This document shows, piece by piece, positions 1-12,521 of a DNA stretch of 64,000 nt. This DNA is from Gordius sp. MW1. Its lineage: Eukaryota > Nematomorpha > Gordioida > Gordea > Gordiidae. The stretch is from positions 20,190,324-20,254,323 of the forward strand of contig OZ038531.1 of NCBI GenBank assembly GCA_964036665.1. Reading direction: 5' to 3'. The notes beneath the pieces were generated by a model. That model was not told where the DNA came from. It saw nothing but the letters and a program-made list of their open reading frames with translations, and searched no databases. How positions within the stretch are numbered: the stretch's first letter is position 1; every line of letters begins with the position of its first letter. Position numbers and translations under genes: made by a program.

Positions 1-820
1 CCTTTACCTAACCCTAGAAAAGTTAGTCGACACGATTAGAATGATAGTTTAAGCGATTCGCTAATAAAATAGCTCAAAGAGACTTGAAATCGACAGCTTA
101 GATCACTCCGCGATTGAATGCGTCATCATGGCAAAACTAATTGATTGAAGAAAAGTATCGATATTACGCCATTTGGCATATCTTTTCGCGGCTGTAAGAA
201 TTATAAATCAAATCACTACTACCTATTTCCAACCGCCCCGTAGCATCTCGCAACAACACAAGTTGAAATTCGATTTTTTACGCAAAGGCTTAAATTAAAA
301 ATCAACGATTAGGTAGAATTAATAAAATAGAGGAAGGGGGAGGTGGGGTAGATGAGATAGAGGTAGGGTTGTGGGGGCTGCAGAGGGATTTAAACTCTGG
401 CATCACTTTTCACGATATGAATTCCTCCTTGCTAGGTAATGGGGAACAATCATCATATTTTGATTAATCGCAAAACCACATTAAAAGAGTGATGGGGGGA
501 GGGGGGGGGGGGGGTGGTAAAGGCCATGGGGAAAAAAGATTTTCTTATTAGGCTTTATAAAAGGTACCAGACCAGATAAACCAGGCGTTGTAGAAGTATT
601 TCCACGCACAAGCGGGTTTACATAGAAAGCACTCTGCGCAGCATTTAACTTACTCAAGGTGTGTAGAAAGGTCAATGGTAGTTTTATGAAGTTAGGGAGA
701 AGAAATATTAAATGGGTCAATCCTCGTTGTTTCGCTCTAACTAGCCTGGAGCTGAAGCCACCATTATAACTTAAGTGTAGAATAGAAAGTGAGGTTACTT
801 CAGTGGACCATAGGTGCTCT
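1..820. other. Non-coding stretch with poly-G tracts
   Basis: I see no supported gene here. Short open frames on both strands lack recognisable domains. Two guanine tracts (494-499 and 501-514) are the most conspicuous feature and force a proline-rich translation on the minus strand that I do not believe is a protein. Confidence 0.5.
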
Positions 821-828
821 TATTAACG

Positions 829-997
829 CATGGGTGTAACCCAAGGGTGGCATGGAGGGGGGCGACTGCCCCCCGTCCAAATCCCAAAAAGTTCTTCAAA
901 TTTAATATAATTATGACAAGATTTTTAAAAAATTATCATTTTGCCCCTCCCTAAATCATGATTGCCCCCCTCTAATCCAATCCTGGCTACGCCCATG
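829..997 (-). mobile_element. MITE family 1, copy A
   Basis: A 169-bp element with ends CATGGGTGTA and TACGCCCATG, flanked by the exact 8-bp duplication TATTAACG at 821-828 and 998-1005. The inside is G-rich at one end, C-rich at the other and AT-rich in the middle, as in the other three copies at 2053, 2330 and 5516. It lies inverted relative to them. An 8-bp duplication fits a hAT-like mobiliser. There is no coding capacity. Confidence 0.85.
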
Positions 998-2052
998 TAT
1001 TAACGTATGTTTTTTGAACATTAAATTATGGATTTATATTGTGCAAGAACCAGAGAAAAATTTTGCTATAAAGATATATTGCCCCTAAAAATGCAGAGAA
1101 AAATTTAATTTTAAAACGTTTTTAAAATTATATATGAAAGAAAATCTTAATAAGAACGATTATTAATCCATTATCGGCAAAATTTTAAGTGCAAGCGGTG
1201 GGTAATTTTAAAAGATACCAGGATTCAATAGGATCGTCGGATGGAAAATATTCCTAAAAAAATTTTTATAGCTCTCATTAATGTCTTGTCATACATTTTT
1301 TATATAAATTCATAAATTTTTGCGTTTTCGCCATCATTTAATAACACTATGATTAATTTATTTTTATATTATTGAGCTCATTTTTTCTAAAAACCCAACA
1401 TTAAAAATGAAAAAATGGAATAAATGTTTAAATTTTAAAAATAGCAGTATATCTTATTCCCCTATAAATAATTTAGTATAAAAAGTTTGAAGATTATTTT
1501 GCTATCATAAAATAACTAATAATGGAGAAGAAAGCATTGATTTTTTCAACTATAAATTATTGATTGGAAATTCTGTAAGATGAGAAAAATTCCTCAATGA
1601 TCGGCTAAATGAAAAATTTATGTAATCGCTTAAAAGGTTATCAAAAAGAAGCGGCTGCTTCATGCACAGCTGAACCAAAATTGTATTGTATTACAAAGTT
1701 ATTCTAACTACTAATAATATAATTTTTACTGCATGTTAGGATTGGCTGTTTTTTAATCTACCTACAATATAACATGATAGAAATGCAATTTTTTTTATAT
1801 TTGGCCTTTGAAATAGTGACATAATTAATTACTTTTTTAGCCTTAATTTATAGAAATTTAAAGGTTATTAATATTAATACTAATGATTTAAAAACACTTT
1901 CAAGTTGTGGCCCTTTTAAACTTTCGTGATAGATAATTGGAAAATTTTATGGCTGCAATGACTTAAGTGTAATTGGAATACCATCAAATTCTATTATTAT
2001 TTCTAGAAATCATACTTAACTTTCAAGATAGTTTACCTTTTTTAAAAGATCA

Positions 2053-2219
2053 CATGGGCGCAGCCAGGATCGGAACTAAAGGGGGGGGGGCACTAGTGGT
2101 TTAGGGAGGGGCAGAATGATAACTTTTGGAAAGTTGAAACGTAATAATATTAAATTTTTAAAAATTTCTGGGTTCAAGGGGGGCAGCCGCTCCTCCTGCC
2201 ACCCCCAGCTAAACTAATG
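2053..2219 (+). mobile_element. MITE family 1, copy B
   Basis: This 167-bp copy starts CATGGGCGCAGCC and is flanked by the perfect 8-bp duplication AAAGATCA (2045-2052 and 2220-2227). The 3' terminal repeat has decayed. It contains a run of ten G at 2081-2090. It is non-autonomous and non-coding. Confidence 0.85.
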
Positions 2220-2329
2220 AAAGATCATATTTTAAGCGTTTACCAAAGAATAAGATAAGCAATGTATTTAAACTCACATTTACTCAGGCTATTTGAGTAT
2301 AGGAAGCGCATCATGGATTCATCATCAGG

Positions 2330-2490
2330 CATATGCGTAGCCAGGATTAGATTTAGAGGGGGGCACTTATGAGGGAGGGGCAAAATGATAATTTTTCGTA
2401 ATTTAAGCCATAATTATATTAAGTTTGAAGAATTTTTGAATTTAGAGGGGGGCAGCCGCCCCTCCCTGCCACCCCTTGGCTATGCCCATG
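2330..2490 (+). mobile_element. MITE family 1, copy C
   Basis: This 161-bp copy runs from CATATGCGTAGCC to GGCTATGCCCATG. The flanks TCATCAGG (2322-2329) and TCATCGGG (2491-2498) are an 8-bp target duplication with one mismatch. It lies about 110 bp from copy B in the same orientation. Confidence 0.85.
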
Positions 2491-2499
2491 TCATCGGGT

Positions 2500-4465
2500 A
2501 AACAGGTTTTTAAAACAAAACCTCCAGTGTGATATGATAAAGTTTTCAATGCATCTATAAATATTTTTTAATTTCTTAGATTTTGAAATACATCTTTGGT
2601 GAAAATGGAGAAGAAAAAAAAAACTAAATGTTATAAATGCTTCGATTTCGTGGGAACTATATATAATGTTATCATAAAATATAGATGTTAAATAGCCTGA
2701 TCAGATCCATAAATATTTTTTAATTAGGTAAATGATAAGTCCAGATGTTTTAATAACACAAGATTTAATTACAAAATTTTTATTTACCCTCTTATGTGAA
2801 ATTTAAAATTTTGTAGTAGATAATGAAAATTAAAATTGTTATGCAATCAAGGTTGTGCCCAGTTTATTTCGATTGGAAATTTATTGCTTTTAACTTGCAT
2901 TCGAAATACATGGTCCAAATAACTTGCTATCGTTTCTCGGTAATTTTGGGTTTAAACCTTTAATTTGATTTTACTTTTTATAAATTTTTTTGGCCTAAAT
3001 AAATTAGTATTGGTTATAATAGGCAGACCGGGGCCCTTCCTTAAACCTTTTAAACTGATTTGCTCACCTAAGTCTTTTTGAAAAAATATTTTCAAGACGT
3101 ACTTTTAAAGTCAACCCTAAGCGCTCGGTATATGTAAAATTTTAAAAATAAGATGGATTAAAGATCCAATTTTTCCTAAATTATTTATTTTACAAAAATA
3201 CACTTTTAAAGTAGTGAAAGATATGAATGCCATAAGTATATTCAAGCCATAAGGTTTAGTAGCTTGTGGGAAGAAATAGCACCATATCTTGAAAACATTT
3301 CAAATGAATTTTTTTTGAGAAAAGTGAACGTTTTATTTTTGACATTTATTTTACTGGAATACCTTTAATATCATAATACAGATAGAATCAATAAAAAAGT
3401 TAATTATAAATATTTCGAAAACATTCCACTAACGCTATAAACAGGTCATTAGTCATAATAATTTAATAAAAACATCCTAATATAAACTATTTAAACCCTT
3501 TTAAATCCCAATTTTGCTACCCGTACAGGAACATGACGGCACCTTTATAAGTTTATTTGTCGTCTTCTACTTTTCATAAAACTCCAATACATAATTAGTA
3601 CATTTAATTAATATATTAATGATAACCGAGCTATTTTCATATGGGATTTGTTTAAATAAAAGTAAAGGGTTATAAATAGCGTCTAGTAAATAAAATTTAA
3701 GATAAATAACATTGAAACGCGAACAACACATTATGTCCAGTTGACGAGGGTTAGTTTTGGGGTGGCATAAATACATTAGCAAATTCGCATTGTACAAGTG
3801 CTTTCAACAGTATAACAAACATTCCCAATTCACTTATATCCAAATTCGTACAAATCTTAAGAGGGTTGCGTTGAGTTGTGTGCATTTGTGGGTCTGGTAT
3901 CGAGTTGTTCATCATTCGATATTGATGTTTTTGAATTTTATGTAAAGTTCCAGCTTGGTCTAAAAAGCGAATATACGTAAAGTAATTATTTGATATAATT
4001 ATAGTATAGAGTGATTGCGTAAATACAGAAGTGGTGTTATACTCTAAGGACTTCAATTTTTACTATGTTAAGCAAATTGTCGAAAATTGACTATATATTA
4101 ACTTTCACTGGATCTAGTTTAATAGAAAGAAGCTAAACTCATCACTTCTTTTCAAAGGGGTTGAGGAAGATATGGGGCAAAATAATTTCTATTTTAAAGC
4201 CAATCTAGCGTCGTAGAAGTAATTTACTGAAAGCTAATCAAATAATAAAAAGAGCCCCCCCCCTAAAAAAATAGAACTCAATATATAATAAACTATGGAG
4301 GCCAGGTCGAGGTCAATGAAAATAAAAGTTGATATTTACATAGATGATGCCCTTATATTTATTTTAAAGTTTTTTCCCATTAAAGTCAATGTATATATTC
4401 TACAACTATTTCATCCATCTATACAAATATGAATTATCATTTTAAGGGAAATTTGAAAAAATAAA
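2500..4465. other. AT-rich sequence downstream of the kelch-like gene
   Basis: No gene is supported. The stretch probably contains the 3' UTR of the kelch-like gene: a minus-strand AATAAA polyadenylation hexamer lies at 4358-4363, about 100 bp past the stop codon. Open frames at 3567-4056 on both strands overlap one another and show no domain. Confidence 0.5.
4358..4363 (-). terminator. Putative polyadenylation signal of the kelch-like gene
   Basis: A canonical AATAAA on the minus strand (TTTATT on the plus strand), about 100 bp beyond the stop codon at 4466-4468. Its position is typical for a short 3' UTR. It is a simple motif in AT-rich DNA, so the assignment is tentative. Confidence 0.4.
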
Positions 4466-7400
4466 TTAAACTAAAAGCACTTTAAGCGTTAGACAAGTGA
4501 GACCGCCCCTGGGAGTAGCTAAAGTACCGACGAATTTCCATTCATTGAGAAGTGGGTCATATACCTCTATAGAATCATGGTACCTAATTTTCAAAAAATA
4601 AATACATCCTAAAAACAATTTATTCTGCAAATAGCAATCCACCTAGAACTCTTTAGGAATCCTCAGATGATAATACAAGTTAACGTAAAGCAGACATCCC
4701 AATCATAATTAATTTTTCCTTTGTATTAAAACAAATTTCAATACGAATGTTATTGAGCGAATCATAAACAAACTTCAATACCTTTTAACCTTGACAACGT
4801 AACATTAAACGCGCAATCCGCTTTTCCCCATTTTTTAATTGATTATTAGACCATAAGACAAAGTTTTTTTCAATTTCAAATCCGTCCCTTCATAAATCTC
4901 ATATAATTTTAACTAAATGAAGTTTAATTTCAAAAAAATCAACTTGGTACATTTTTAAGCCACATCGACTGACAAACTATTTAAATTTTATAAAAATAAC
5001 AAAGACTGCCTAAAACGGGCATTTCTTAACGTTTACTACTAATTTTAATATTACTACTCAAACTAGTATTATCAAACCCAACTAACTATATTTGTGTATT
5101 TTGTCAATGAATTTCAATGCACTCTATTACTATAACGAGATAACCTAAAATCTATGATAAAAATAAAGCGTGGATTCTTATATATTTATGGGTATGTTAA
5201 TTCACTTTTCATAATCCTCTTCTCCCCCAAAAACGTATATTTTGCCCAGGGCTGTGGTAACTGCAGCCCTTCCCCGCTTTTCTTTCATAGCAACGGGGAC
5301 GGTTCCTTCTGATTCTGTGCTTATCCAGGTATTGGATATGATGTCGTAGCATTCTACGCTGTTTGTCAATTTGTTGAGTTCGGTGTAGCCACCTAGGTGA
5401 TATAAATGTGAAAAACCAAATTTTAATTGCCAAGTTTTTGCTACGAATGCCAAGTTTTACATGTCCGAGTTTATTATATTTCTACAAATGTTTGAATAAA
5501 CGAAAAGAGACGAAGCATGAGCGTAGCCAGCATTGGAATTAGAGGGGGCAATAATGAGGGAGGGGCAAAATGATCATTTTTTAAAGTTATAGCCATAATT
5601 TTAATGAATTTTAACAAATTTTTGATTTTAGAGGGATTTAGCCGCCCCTCCCTGCCCCTTTTTGGCTACGCCCGTGAGAGGAAGGTTATAAATAAGGTCA
5701 AATTCCTTTAAAACGCTGTCAAATTAGACTTTTATTAAAAAATTGAAAATACTAAAATATCAGTTACCAATAAATTTCCGCTTGTAAAATTCATATCATG
5801 CATATCATAAAAACCTAAGAACAAAAGGTCGAAAAACACAAATTTTAAATAGTAAAAATCAAAAAGGAATTACCAATAACGTATATTTTATTGTCGAGGA
5901 CAGTAACGCAAGCGCCATATTTACTGATTGGCATGGGAGCTAGAGTGCTCCATTGATTTTTTTTAGGGTCATACATGTAGACGCAATTGCTGCAATTTGT
6001 AGCTTTTTGAAATCGAATGCCACCTAAAAAAGTTAAAATAAACGAAATAACAAAAAAAAATCGACAAAAAGATAAAAATAATTGATATTTTTATTGAGTG
6101 AGTTAATAAAGATCACCAAAAAACCTAAATTGAAGATACCAGTTTCGCTTTATAAACCTTCGAAATTTTTCAAACAGAAAAAAGTTGAAACACATTTGTC
6201 TATTTTAAAATAACAATTCCTTGTGTATAAATCATTCTTCAAGATCAGTAAAAGCAAACTCGATGAAACCAAAAGGTCGATAAGCGGTCGGTAAACTTTA
6301 ATAAAAGCCAATTACAGGGAAATTAATCTAAGATTAAAAACTTATATTAACACATATGTTTCAACAAATAAAGACTTTCATTAACACCCAATAAATCAAC
6401 GCTAAAAAAAGATATTAAAAAATACCTTCATGAAGGCAATATCGGATTGTTTTCCAAATATCTATAATACTTGACTTTCTTTTATTCATTTTCATCTCCA
6501 CAAAATATGTATTTTTGTATTTTTAACTATGATATATTGGGTTGAGGAGAAAGTTCGGTAGGGTGCAACATACGTTGCATTATTTTATCGATTTTTTGCT
6601 TCCCCTCTACAAAACTGTGCCAATCGTGATTTTAAGAAATTAAGTTTTTTATAACTTTCGCGACGTCAAAATGGAGTATCCAAACGGTAAAAATCATCAT
6701 TTTCGACACCTGCTATTCTTCGCTTTTCATCGTGGTCAAAACGCTGCTGAAACAGCTCGAGACATTTGTAAAGTATACGGAGAAGGTGTCATAGTTGAGT
6801 ATGCAGCACAAAAATGGTTCGCAAAGTTCAAAAATGGCGATTTTGACATCGCTGACAAGCCCCGTAGCGGAAGACCCTCGGAATTCGACGAAGAGTGTCT
6901 CAGAGCACTTTTTAAGGAGGACGGTCGCCAAACAAGTCGTGAATTGGCCGAAATAATGAAGTTCGATCAGAAAACCATCCTAGATCATCTTCATTCGATC
7001 GGATTTGCCGAAAAATTGGGATCCTGGATCCCTCACGAGCTTAACTAAAGCAACAAAGAAAATCGCCTTCAAATTGCTTCTCAACATCTCGCCCGTCATC
7101 GAGCAACCCGACAGCGCTTTTTGTACCGAATCGTCACGGGAGATGAGAAATGGTGTTTGTACGTAAATTTGAAGCAAAGAAAATAGTGGGTGGCTCCTGG
7201 AGCGACTCCAAAGCCGAGGGTCAAGCCTGACCTCCATCCAAAAAAGACCATGATCTGCGTTTGGTGGGACTGGGAGGGCATTCTGCATCGGAATATTCTG
7301 GAAAGGAATGCCACGGTCAACAAGGAGCTCTATATATCCCAGCTACACCGCGTGAATGAAGCTATTCGACTCAAAAGACCCCATCGACAAGGCCAGACCA

Positions 7401-10400
7401 TACTCCTTCAGGACAACGCAAGGCCCCATGTTGCTCAAGTCGTAAAAGCCGCAATCCAAGAGCTCGAATGGGAGGTCCTTCAGCATCCACCATATTCTCC
7501 GGACCTTGCACCGACGGATTACCATCTTTTCCGCTCTCTCTCGAACCATATGAGGGGCGTTACCTTGGACAATTAAGAGGGCCTAAAAAACTGGCTCAAC
7601 AGCTTCTTCGATACCAGACCGGTCGATTTTTGGCGTAATGGCATCGAAAAATTGGTCAAAAAATGGGAGGAGGTCGTAAACAGCAACGGCGAATATATTT
7701 TATAATAAGTTATTGTTATAACAATCAATAATCGTTAAATAAAAGACTTTGATAAATACTCTACGAACTTTTTCCTCAACCTAATAAATCAATAAATTGA
7801 TTTTACCTAAAACGTAAAGTAAACCGCGATGCGTAGTAACTCCTAAACTAGAGAGAGGTTCGGGCAAAGGGGCCATCTGTTGCCATTCGCTAGCTTGGGG
7901 ATCATATTTTTCCAAAGATTCTAATCTTACCATAGCCGAGGAATCCCATCCACCCACGGCGTATATAAAACCGTCCAAGTAAACGAATCCTAAAGAGGAG
8001 AAGGAAGAAAATTCAATTATTTGTCAAGTTTTTTTAGTTACAATGCCAGGTATCCACTTTGATGTTTGTATAAAAAAATATACCGCAAAATTTTTGTAAC
8101 AAATTTTTTGCCAGGTCAGCCAGTATAAAATATTGGCATCCAAATAGCTCCATAGTTTTTGAAAAATTGACCGTATCAATAAGGTCTCAAGCTTAATTAA
8201 AAATGCGAAAATTTAAAGGCCAAATCTACTAAAAAAAAACTTAATAGCTTTTAGGCTTAGCCAGATAAGAAATTTCTTTCATTTCAAATGCTCATAATAA
8301 AATATAAAATTTGTCATATCTCAGCTATTATTTATGCGAATGACTTTTAAAATCAAGATTAAAAAAGTTATCGAAAACTGCAAATGCATTAGTTAGTAAA
8401 CTTGCGTTTAAATCTACCTAATTCCGTCCTGGATTTATCCATCATAGGTAATTCTTGCCAAACATCGATGAAAAATTCGTATCTCCACAGCCCTGCATTA
8501 GTGGATCCATCTGGAAATTCTCCACCAGCCATGTAAAGGTATCGACCCTCTAAAGCACCAGTGAATTTTATCGAAAAAAAAATCCTAAAATTTTATACTG
8601 TTAAATTCTTTTAAATCAATTGCTGTGCAATTTATTGGTTTTGATTGTCCTGTCCTGTCCAACTTGGGTTTTAATTGCTATGCTGGTTAATTAAATGCTA
8701 GACTTAAAATTTCATACAGATATCTTTGCTCCCTTATAAAACCTAACTAATAATCGCTGGTTAGCTTTATAATTTTTTTGAATTTGTATTTAACCTGTTA
8801 TTGCAACTAACGAGTGATCTAAAAAAATGCATCAAATTTGCTTTAAAAATTTATTTTAAACGATTTATTGTTTTTTTAGCAGTAAGAGAGGTTTACTTCC
8901 AAATAATTATGTAGGATACATGCTAAAATATATTAGATTAATGAGCTGGCATAGAGCCATGGATTGAAATTGTATTGGATTTTAACATAGTTCAATTTAC
9001 CCCAAAATTTACAAGGCAACCATCAATGTAGCCTAAAAGATATTAAAAACTAGATTAAGACCCTAAATTATGACACAGGTGGCCCAAATTTGGAAAAGCG
9101 ATTAATTTGCCAAGTTTTATTGCGATTTTGCTAAATTTCCATCCCACGCCCCGATCGCGTACAATTACCGGCGGTAACGAGGCCGTGCTTGCTAATGGCG
9201 AAGGGGAGGCAAGAGAATGTTCGCCATTCATTGACACTTGGATCGAAGCTTTCCATGCCTCTAAGCACAACTTTATCATCCTCTCCACCAGTTATAATTA
9301 TTATGTCCAATAAACCTTCATGTAAAAATGGAAATATTTTTAAAATAAGATTTTTAGAAAGTTAAAATAGATGTTGAAACAAAATTATTTTATTTAATAA
9401 AAATAGTGAAAATCAATTATTTTTTTAAGGCATTTTATAAATTATACATTTAAGCTATACATTTTCCCAAATCTTGATCCTATATTAATTTTTATTCCTT
9501 ACCTAATTGGCATTCATTAAGCTAATCTTAATAAAGTAACTGATTAGAGTAAATAAAAGACTTTCATAAAAAATACTCATTTTTCAAAATAATTCTTGTA
9601 CTGTATTAGGAGCAAAAAGATGTAATTACAAATTTAAAAACACTTTCAATATAGAATCTACAAAAGCAAGTTATGAGAATTTTATACAATAAATACCAAA
9701 TGCTTTTCTAGGTTGGGTATTTAGCAGAGGAAAATATCTATGGCATTCGAGTAACTGATAAGTTTTAGCTTGGTTGATTATTTGCTGACACCTAGGGTCA
9801 TCCTGCACAGCTTTACAAGTTTCGATACGATCGTGAATGAAATAGGCATCCATATAGACCATCCTTAGCTGAAAAATATTATTAAAACTTTTTTGTATAA
9901 CATGATAAAATGGTAAAATAACATAGCAATTAATAAAAAAATATTTTCAAAGTAGATGATTTTCAAGGTGAAAATTAAATCAAAAATAATACATTTTTAC
10001 TTAATCTTATATTAAACTGGTATATATATGTACAAAAAACAGTTATAAGGAAGTTATAGTTAGAGCTTAAGTCTCTGTTTGTGTTGCCCTATTTAACACC
10101 AAATGATAAGGGAGATATGAAATTGTATTAGTGATATGTGCCCAACCTTTTAGTAAAATTTCATAAAATCAATGTTTTCAAAGTGGTCAAAAATTAAAAT
10201 TTTATTGGGCTTCGGGCTCGGGTCGGGCCAAATTGTATTGCAAAAATAATCAAATATTTATAAGGTAAGTAATTTTTTTTTATCAATATTAATATTTTAA
10301 GGGTAAATTGTTATCTATGTGGTACACTTAGTTCTTTTGATTTGTTTTAAAATTATCATTTCTATAGTACTTAATAAAATTAATGTCTAAATTTTACTTT

Positions 10401-11737
10401 TATTAAGATTAAATAAAGTTTATAAGTATCATACACATTTATTTGGAAATAAACCTCTATTGTATAAAAAAATAAAGCAAAATGCAAAAAATTGGAGCTA
10501 TTAAAAAATTGATACTAATATAATGTTTACAGGAATGGCTGATTTATTAGGGGGGTTTATATGTATGGTTTATTAAAGCATATTACAAATCCCTTTGTTG
10601 AGAAGGCTATTTAGAGGAGACAGAATATTTTTGTGTTAAATGAAAGGTGCGGGTGGGTATAAATAATTTTTTTTTTATAAATTTACATTTCAAAAAAAGT
10701 TGGGCAGAGCTCGGGTCAGGCCTGAGTTAAAAAATATTTGGGCTTGTGTAAAATAAAATAAAAAGTGTCAGGCTCGGGCCAAAAGATGAAGATTTAATAT
10801 GAGACAATAAAAATATTAATATGTGTAAATTTTTTATAATAACTAAAGATACATTTTTTATTGTTAATGACCATGAATAAGTAATCAAGCTGAAATATTA
10901 ATTGTAATTAATTCTTACTTGTGATAGTAAAATAAAAAAATCATTTTTTCTATTATCATAATCATGATTGAGCCACAATATTATAGCTTCATATAAATCT
11001 TCCTCTTTGGGTATATATAAATCATCATCTGATATAAATTCTAATAATATAAAGTTGATAAATAACTAAATTTAATAATACCTAATAATTTTCTTGCTTC
11101 TAAAGTTAAAAATTCTTCATATTTAACAACTTTTAGAAAATTAAATAAAATTTCTCTTTTAGAACTATTTTGCAAATCCTGACAATTGTGGGCCTCAGCA
11201 AAACAATGTATACCAATGCAATTTGTATCATCAATATGTTGATTCAAAAAATTGCAGCAAGCATCCCTTATTGATATGAATTGCAACAAATTAGCTGCAG
11301 ATAAAAGATTTTGTACATTCGTTTTGTTTATTGTAACCTTTTAAATATTATTGTCTAATATATAATAAATCAACTACTTCTGATGTGTAAGCATAATCAA
11401 GTAGGAGATTAAATATATTTAAATCTATTCCATGAATTTGAATTCTATTTTTTGAGCTTTCAGATAGATTACATGTGAACATAGTTTGAAAGTAGGAACT
11501 AGCTGCAGCCAATATTATTTTATGACAAAAAAATTCCTTTTCTTTAACAACCAATGTCACATCACAAAATTCTTTTGATATTCGTAATTGATTTATATCA
11601 TTCAAAAGCTAATAATTAAAAAAGGACCTTTTCAAGTGTACTTGTTTAGAATATCCTTTGTCTTTAAAAGTAAATTCCTCGTTAACAATTAAATATTTGG
11701 TTAAAGATGTGCTCTGTTTTTGCTTGGGATCGCCCAT
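4466..11737 (-). CDS. Kelch-like protein (BTB-BACK-Kelch), probable Cul3 adaptor
   Basis: I read 11 exons: 11642-11737, 11378-11608, 11082-11337, 10919-11040, 9697-9868, 9169-9315, 8418-8549, 7807-7989, 5874-6023, 5206-5392 and 4466-4583. All have GT-AG borders and matching phases, giving about 597 aa, the usual length for the family. The BTB domain lies near residues 30-135 (EFCDVTLVV, then ILAAASSYF), BACK near 140-290, and six Kelch blades near 293-597. The blades carry the double glycine (YMAGGEFP, YAVGGWD, VIGGYTE, VFGGEED) followed by Y-D-P and W. Proteins of this plan recruit substrates to Cullin-3 ubiquitin ligases. Start: the first ATG of an open exon that splices in frame to the BTB domain. 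Introns 1-3 are only 33, 40 and 41 nt. Intron 8 holds a mariner and intron 9 a MITE. I cannot say which KLHL paralogue it is. The gene appears intact. Confidence 0.9.
5516..5676 (+). mobile_element. MITE family 1, copy D, in a kelch-like intron
   Basis: A 161-bp copy from CATGAGCGTAGCC to GGCTACGCCCGTG, flanked by AGACGAAG (5508-5515) and AGAGGAAG (5677-5684), an 8-bp duplication with one mismatch. It lies in the 481-nt intron between exons 5874-6023 and 5206-5392, away from the splice sites. Confidence 0.85.
6537..7784 (+). mobile_element. Full-length mariner element
   Basis: A 1248-bp Tc1/mariner element inserted at a TA dinucleotide (TA at 6535-6536 and 7785-7786). The terminal inverted repeats are TTGGGTTGAGGAGAAAGTTC and, inverted at the other end, TTAGGTTGAGGAAAAAGTTC. 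It sits in the 1.78-kb intron between kelch-like exons 8 and 9, antisense to the gene. Length, TIRs and TA duplication are all standard for the family. Confidence 0.95.
6671..7705 (+). pseudogene. Mariner transposase, three nonsense codons
   Basis: A single frame of 345 codons, the normal mariner transposase length. It contains the N-terminal helix-turn-helix region, the conserved WIPHEL motif, and the D,D34D catalytic positions: first D in VTGDEKW, second in LLQDNARPH, third in YSPDLAPTDYHLF. The frame is unbroken by indels but stopped at 7046-7048, 7184-7186 and 7574-7576 before the natural stop at 7703-7705. The gene is therefore inactive here but young enough to have no frameshift. It most resembles mellifera-subfamily mariners by motif spelling, which is from memory rather than a search. 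Confidence 0.93.
10190..10790. repeat. GC-rich repeat remnants in a kelch-like intron
   Basis: Two blocks rich in GGGCTCGGG and CGGGCC strings (about 10206-10228 and 10697-10776) stand out in the AT-rich 1050-nt intron between exons 4 and 5. The wording resembles the block at 53290-53480. They may be the degraded ends of a non-autonomous hAT-like element, but I found no target duplication. Confidence 0.3.
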
Positions 11738-11784
11738 ATTTAATTAATAACAGCGGCCTAGGCTATGTATTCTCGATTCTAAGT

Positions 11785-12000
11785 AATAAATAACAAATCG
11801 CGAAAACGCATTTCTTAAACGTTCCATTCCCGGGCGCAATCATCTCGTTCGTTAATTTGTATGTTATTGTTTACAAATTATGACACGCTTTGCACTTCAT
11901 TTTTTAAATTCACCATTTTTGTTTGTTCTTTCTAATCCATATGGTATCAAATTATATGTACATTTAATCAACATTATGTGGGAATATAAAGGTATGATAA
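11785..12000 (+). repeat. Left terminal inverted repeat of the foldback-like element
   Basis: This 216-bp segment pairs with the reverse complement of 26770-26947 with only scattered mismatches. Examples are the shared blocks AACGTTCCATTCCCG and CACGCTTTGCACTTC. It ends about 48 bp upstream of the kelch-like ATG, so it occupies the gene's expected promoter or 5' UTR. It runs straight into a satellite unit that is interrupted by gypsy-1. Confidence 0.8.
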
Positions 12001-12510
12001 TAATAAATCCGCAGGTCCTCCCCCAAAAGGGAAGGACTATATCTACTTGAGGATTTTTAAAGTCCCGATTTAATATTTTATTTAATGAGTACGCAACAAA
12101 ATTATAATGAAAAAAAGGAAGAATCGAGAATGAATGCATTTTTTTAAAAAAAGGGATATATATAGCTATCGCTCATCATTATTCTTGGCACATTTCCAAG
12201 TAAAGTTTTTCTAGCTAAAGCTATGACTCAGTACATTTCCAGCAATTTAAAACTAAAACTTAAGTAACAGGGTAATAAAAAAAGGAATAGGGAAGGGGGA
12301 ATAGAAACATGATTTAACATAAACAGTAACATCATAAACAGTAGAGTAACGTCATAAACAAACGTACAGTAACGTAATAAACAGGGGTAATCTGTCGTGA
12401 CTCATTAGTCATCCGATAAATAATAATAATCGTAGCATATAAGTACATATAAGAAATAAACATACAAAAACAACAACAACAAACTAGTTTTTCCAGGGGT
12501 GAACACCACA
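12001..12510 (-). repeat. 3' LTR of gypsy-1
   Basis: A 510-bp copy of the LTR at 17505-18021, read on the minus strand from TGTGGTGTTCACC to GGATTTATTA. The element end TG...TA departs from the commoner TG...CA. The flanking GATAA lies at 11996-12000. Confidence 0.92.
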
Positions 12511-12521
12511 CCTCCCCCTTT
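12511..12521 (-). other. Polypurine tract of gypsy-1
   Basis: On the minus strand AAAGGGGGAGG lies immediately 5' of the 3' LTR. This is where a plus-strand primer is expected in LTR retrotransposons. Confidence 0.8.

Noticed and set aside
481-720. Proline-rich minus-strand ORF
   Set aside because: The proline run is a G homopolymer read in one frame, and nothing else supports a gene.
3751-4056. 101-codon minus-strand ORF downstream of the kelch-like gene
   Set aside because: No recognisable motif; overlapped by an open frame on the other strand in AT-rich DNA.
8041-8400. Additional kelch-like exon between exons 7 and 8
   Set aside because: No GG-Y-W kelch pattern in any minus frame, and the flanking exons already join in phase.
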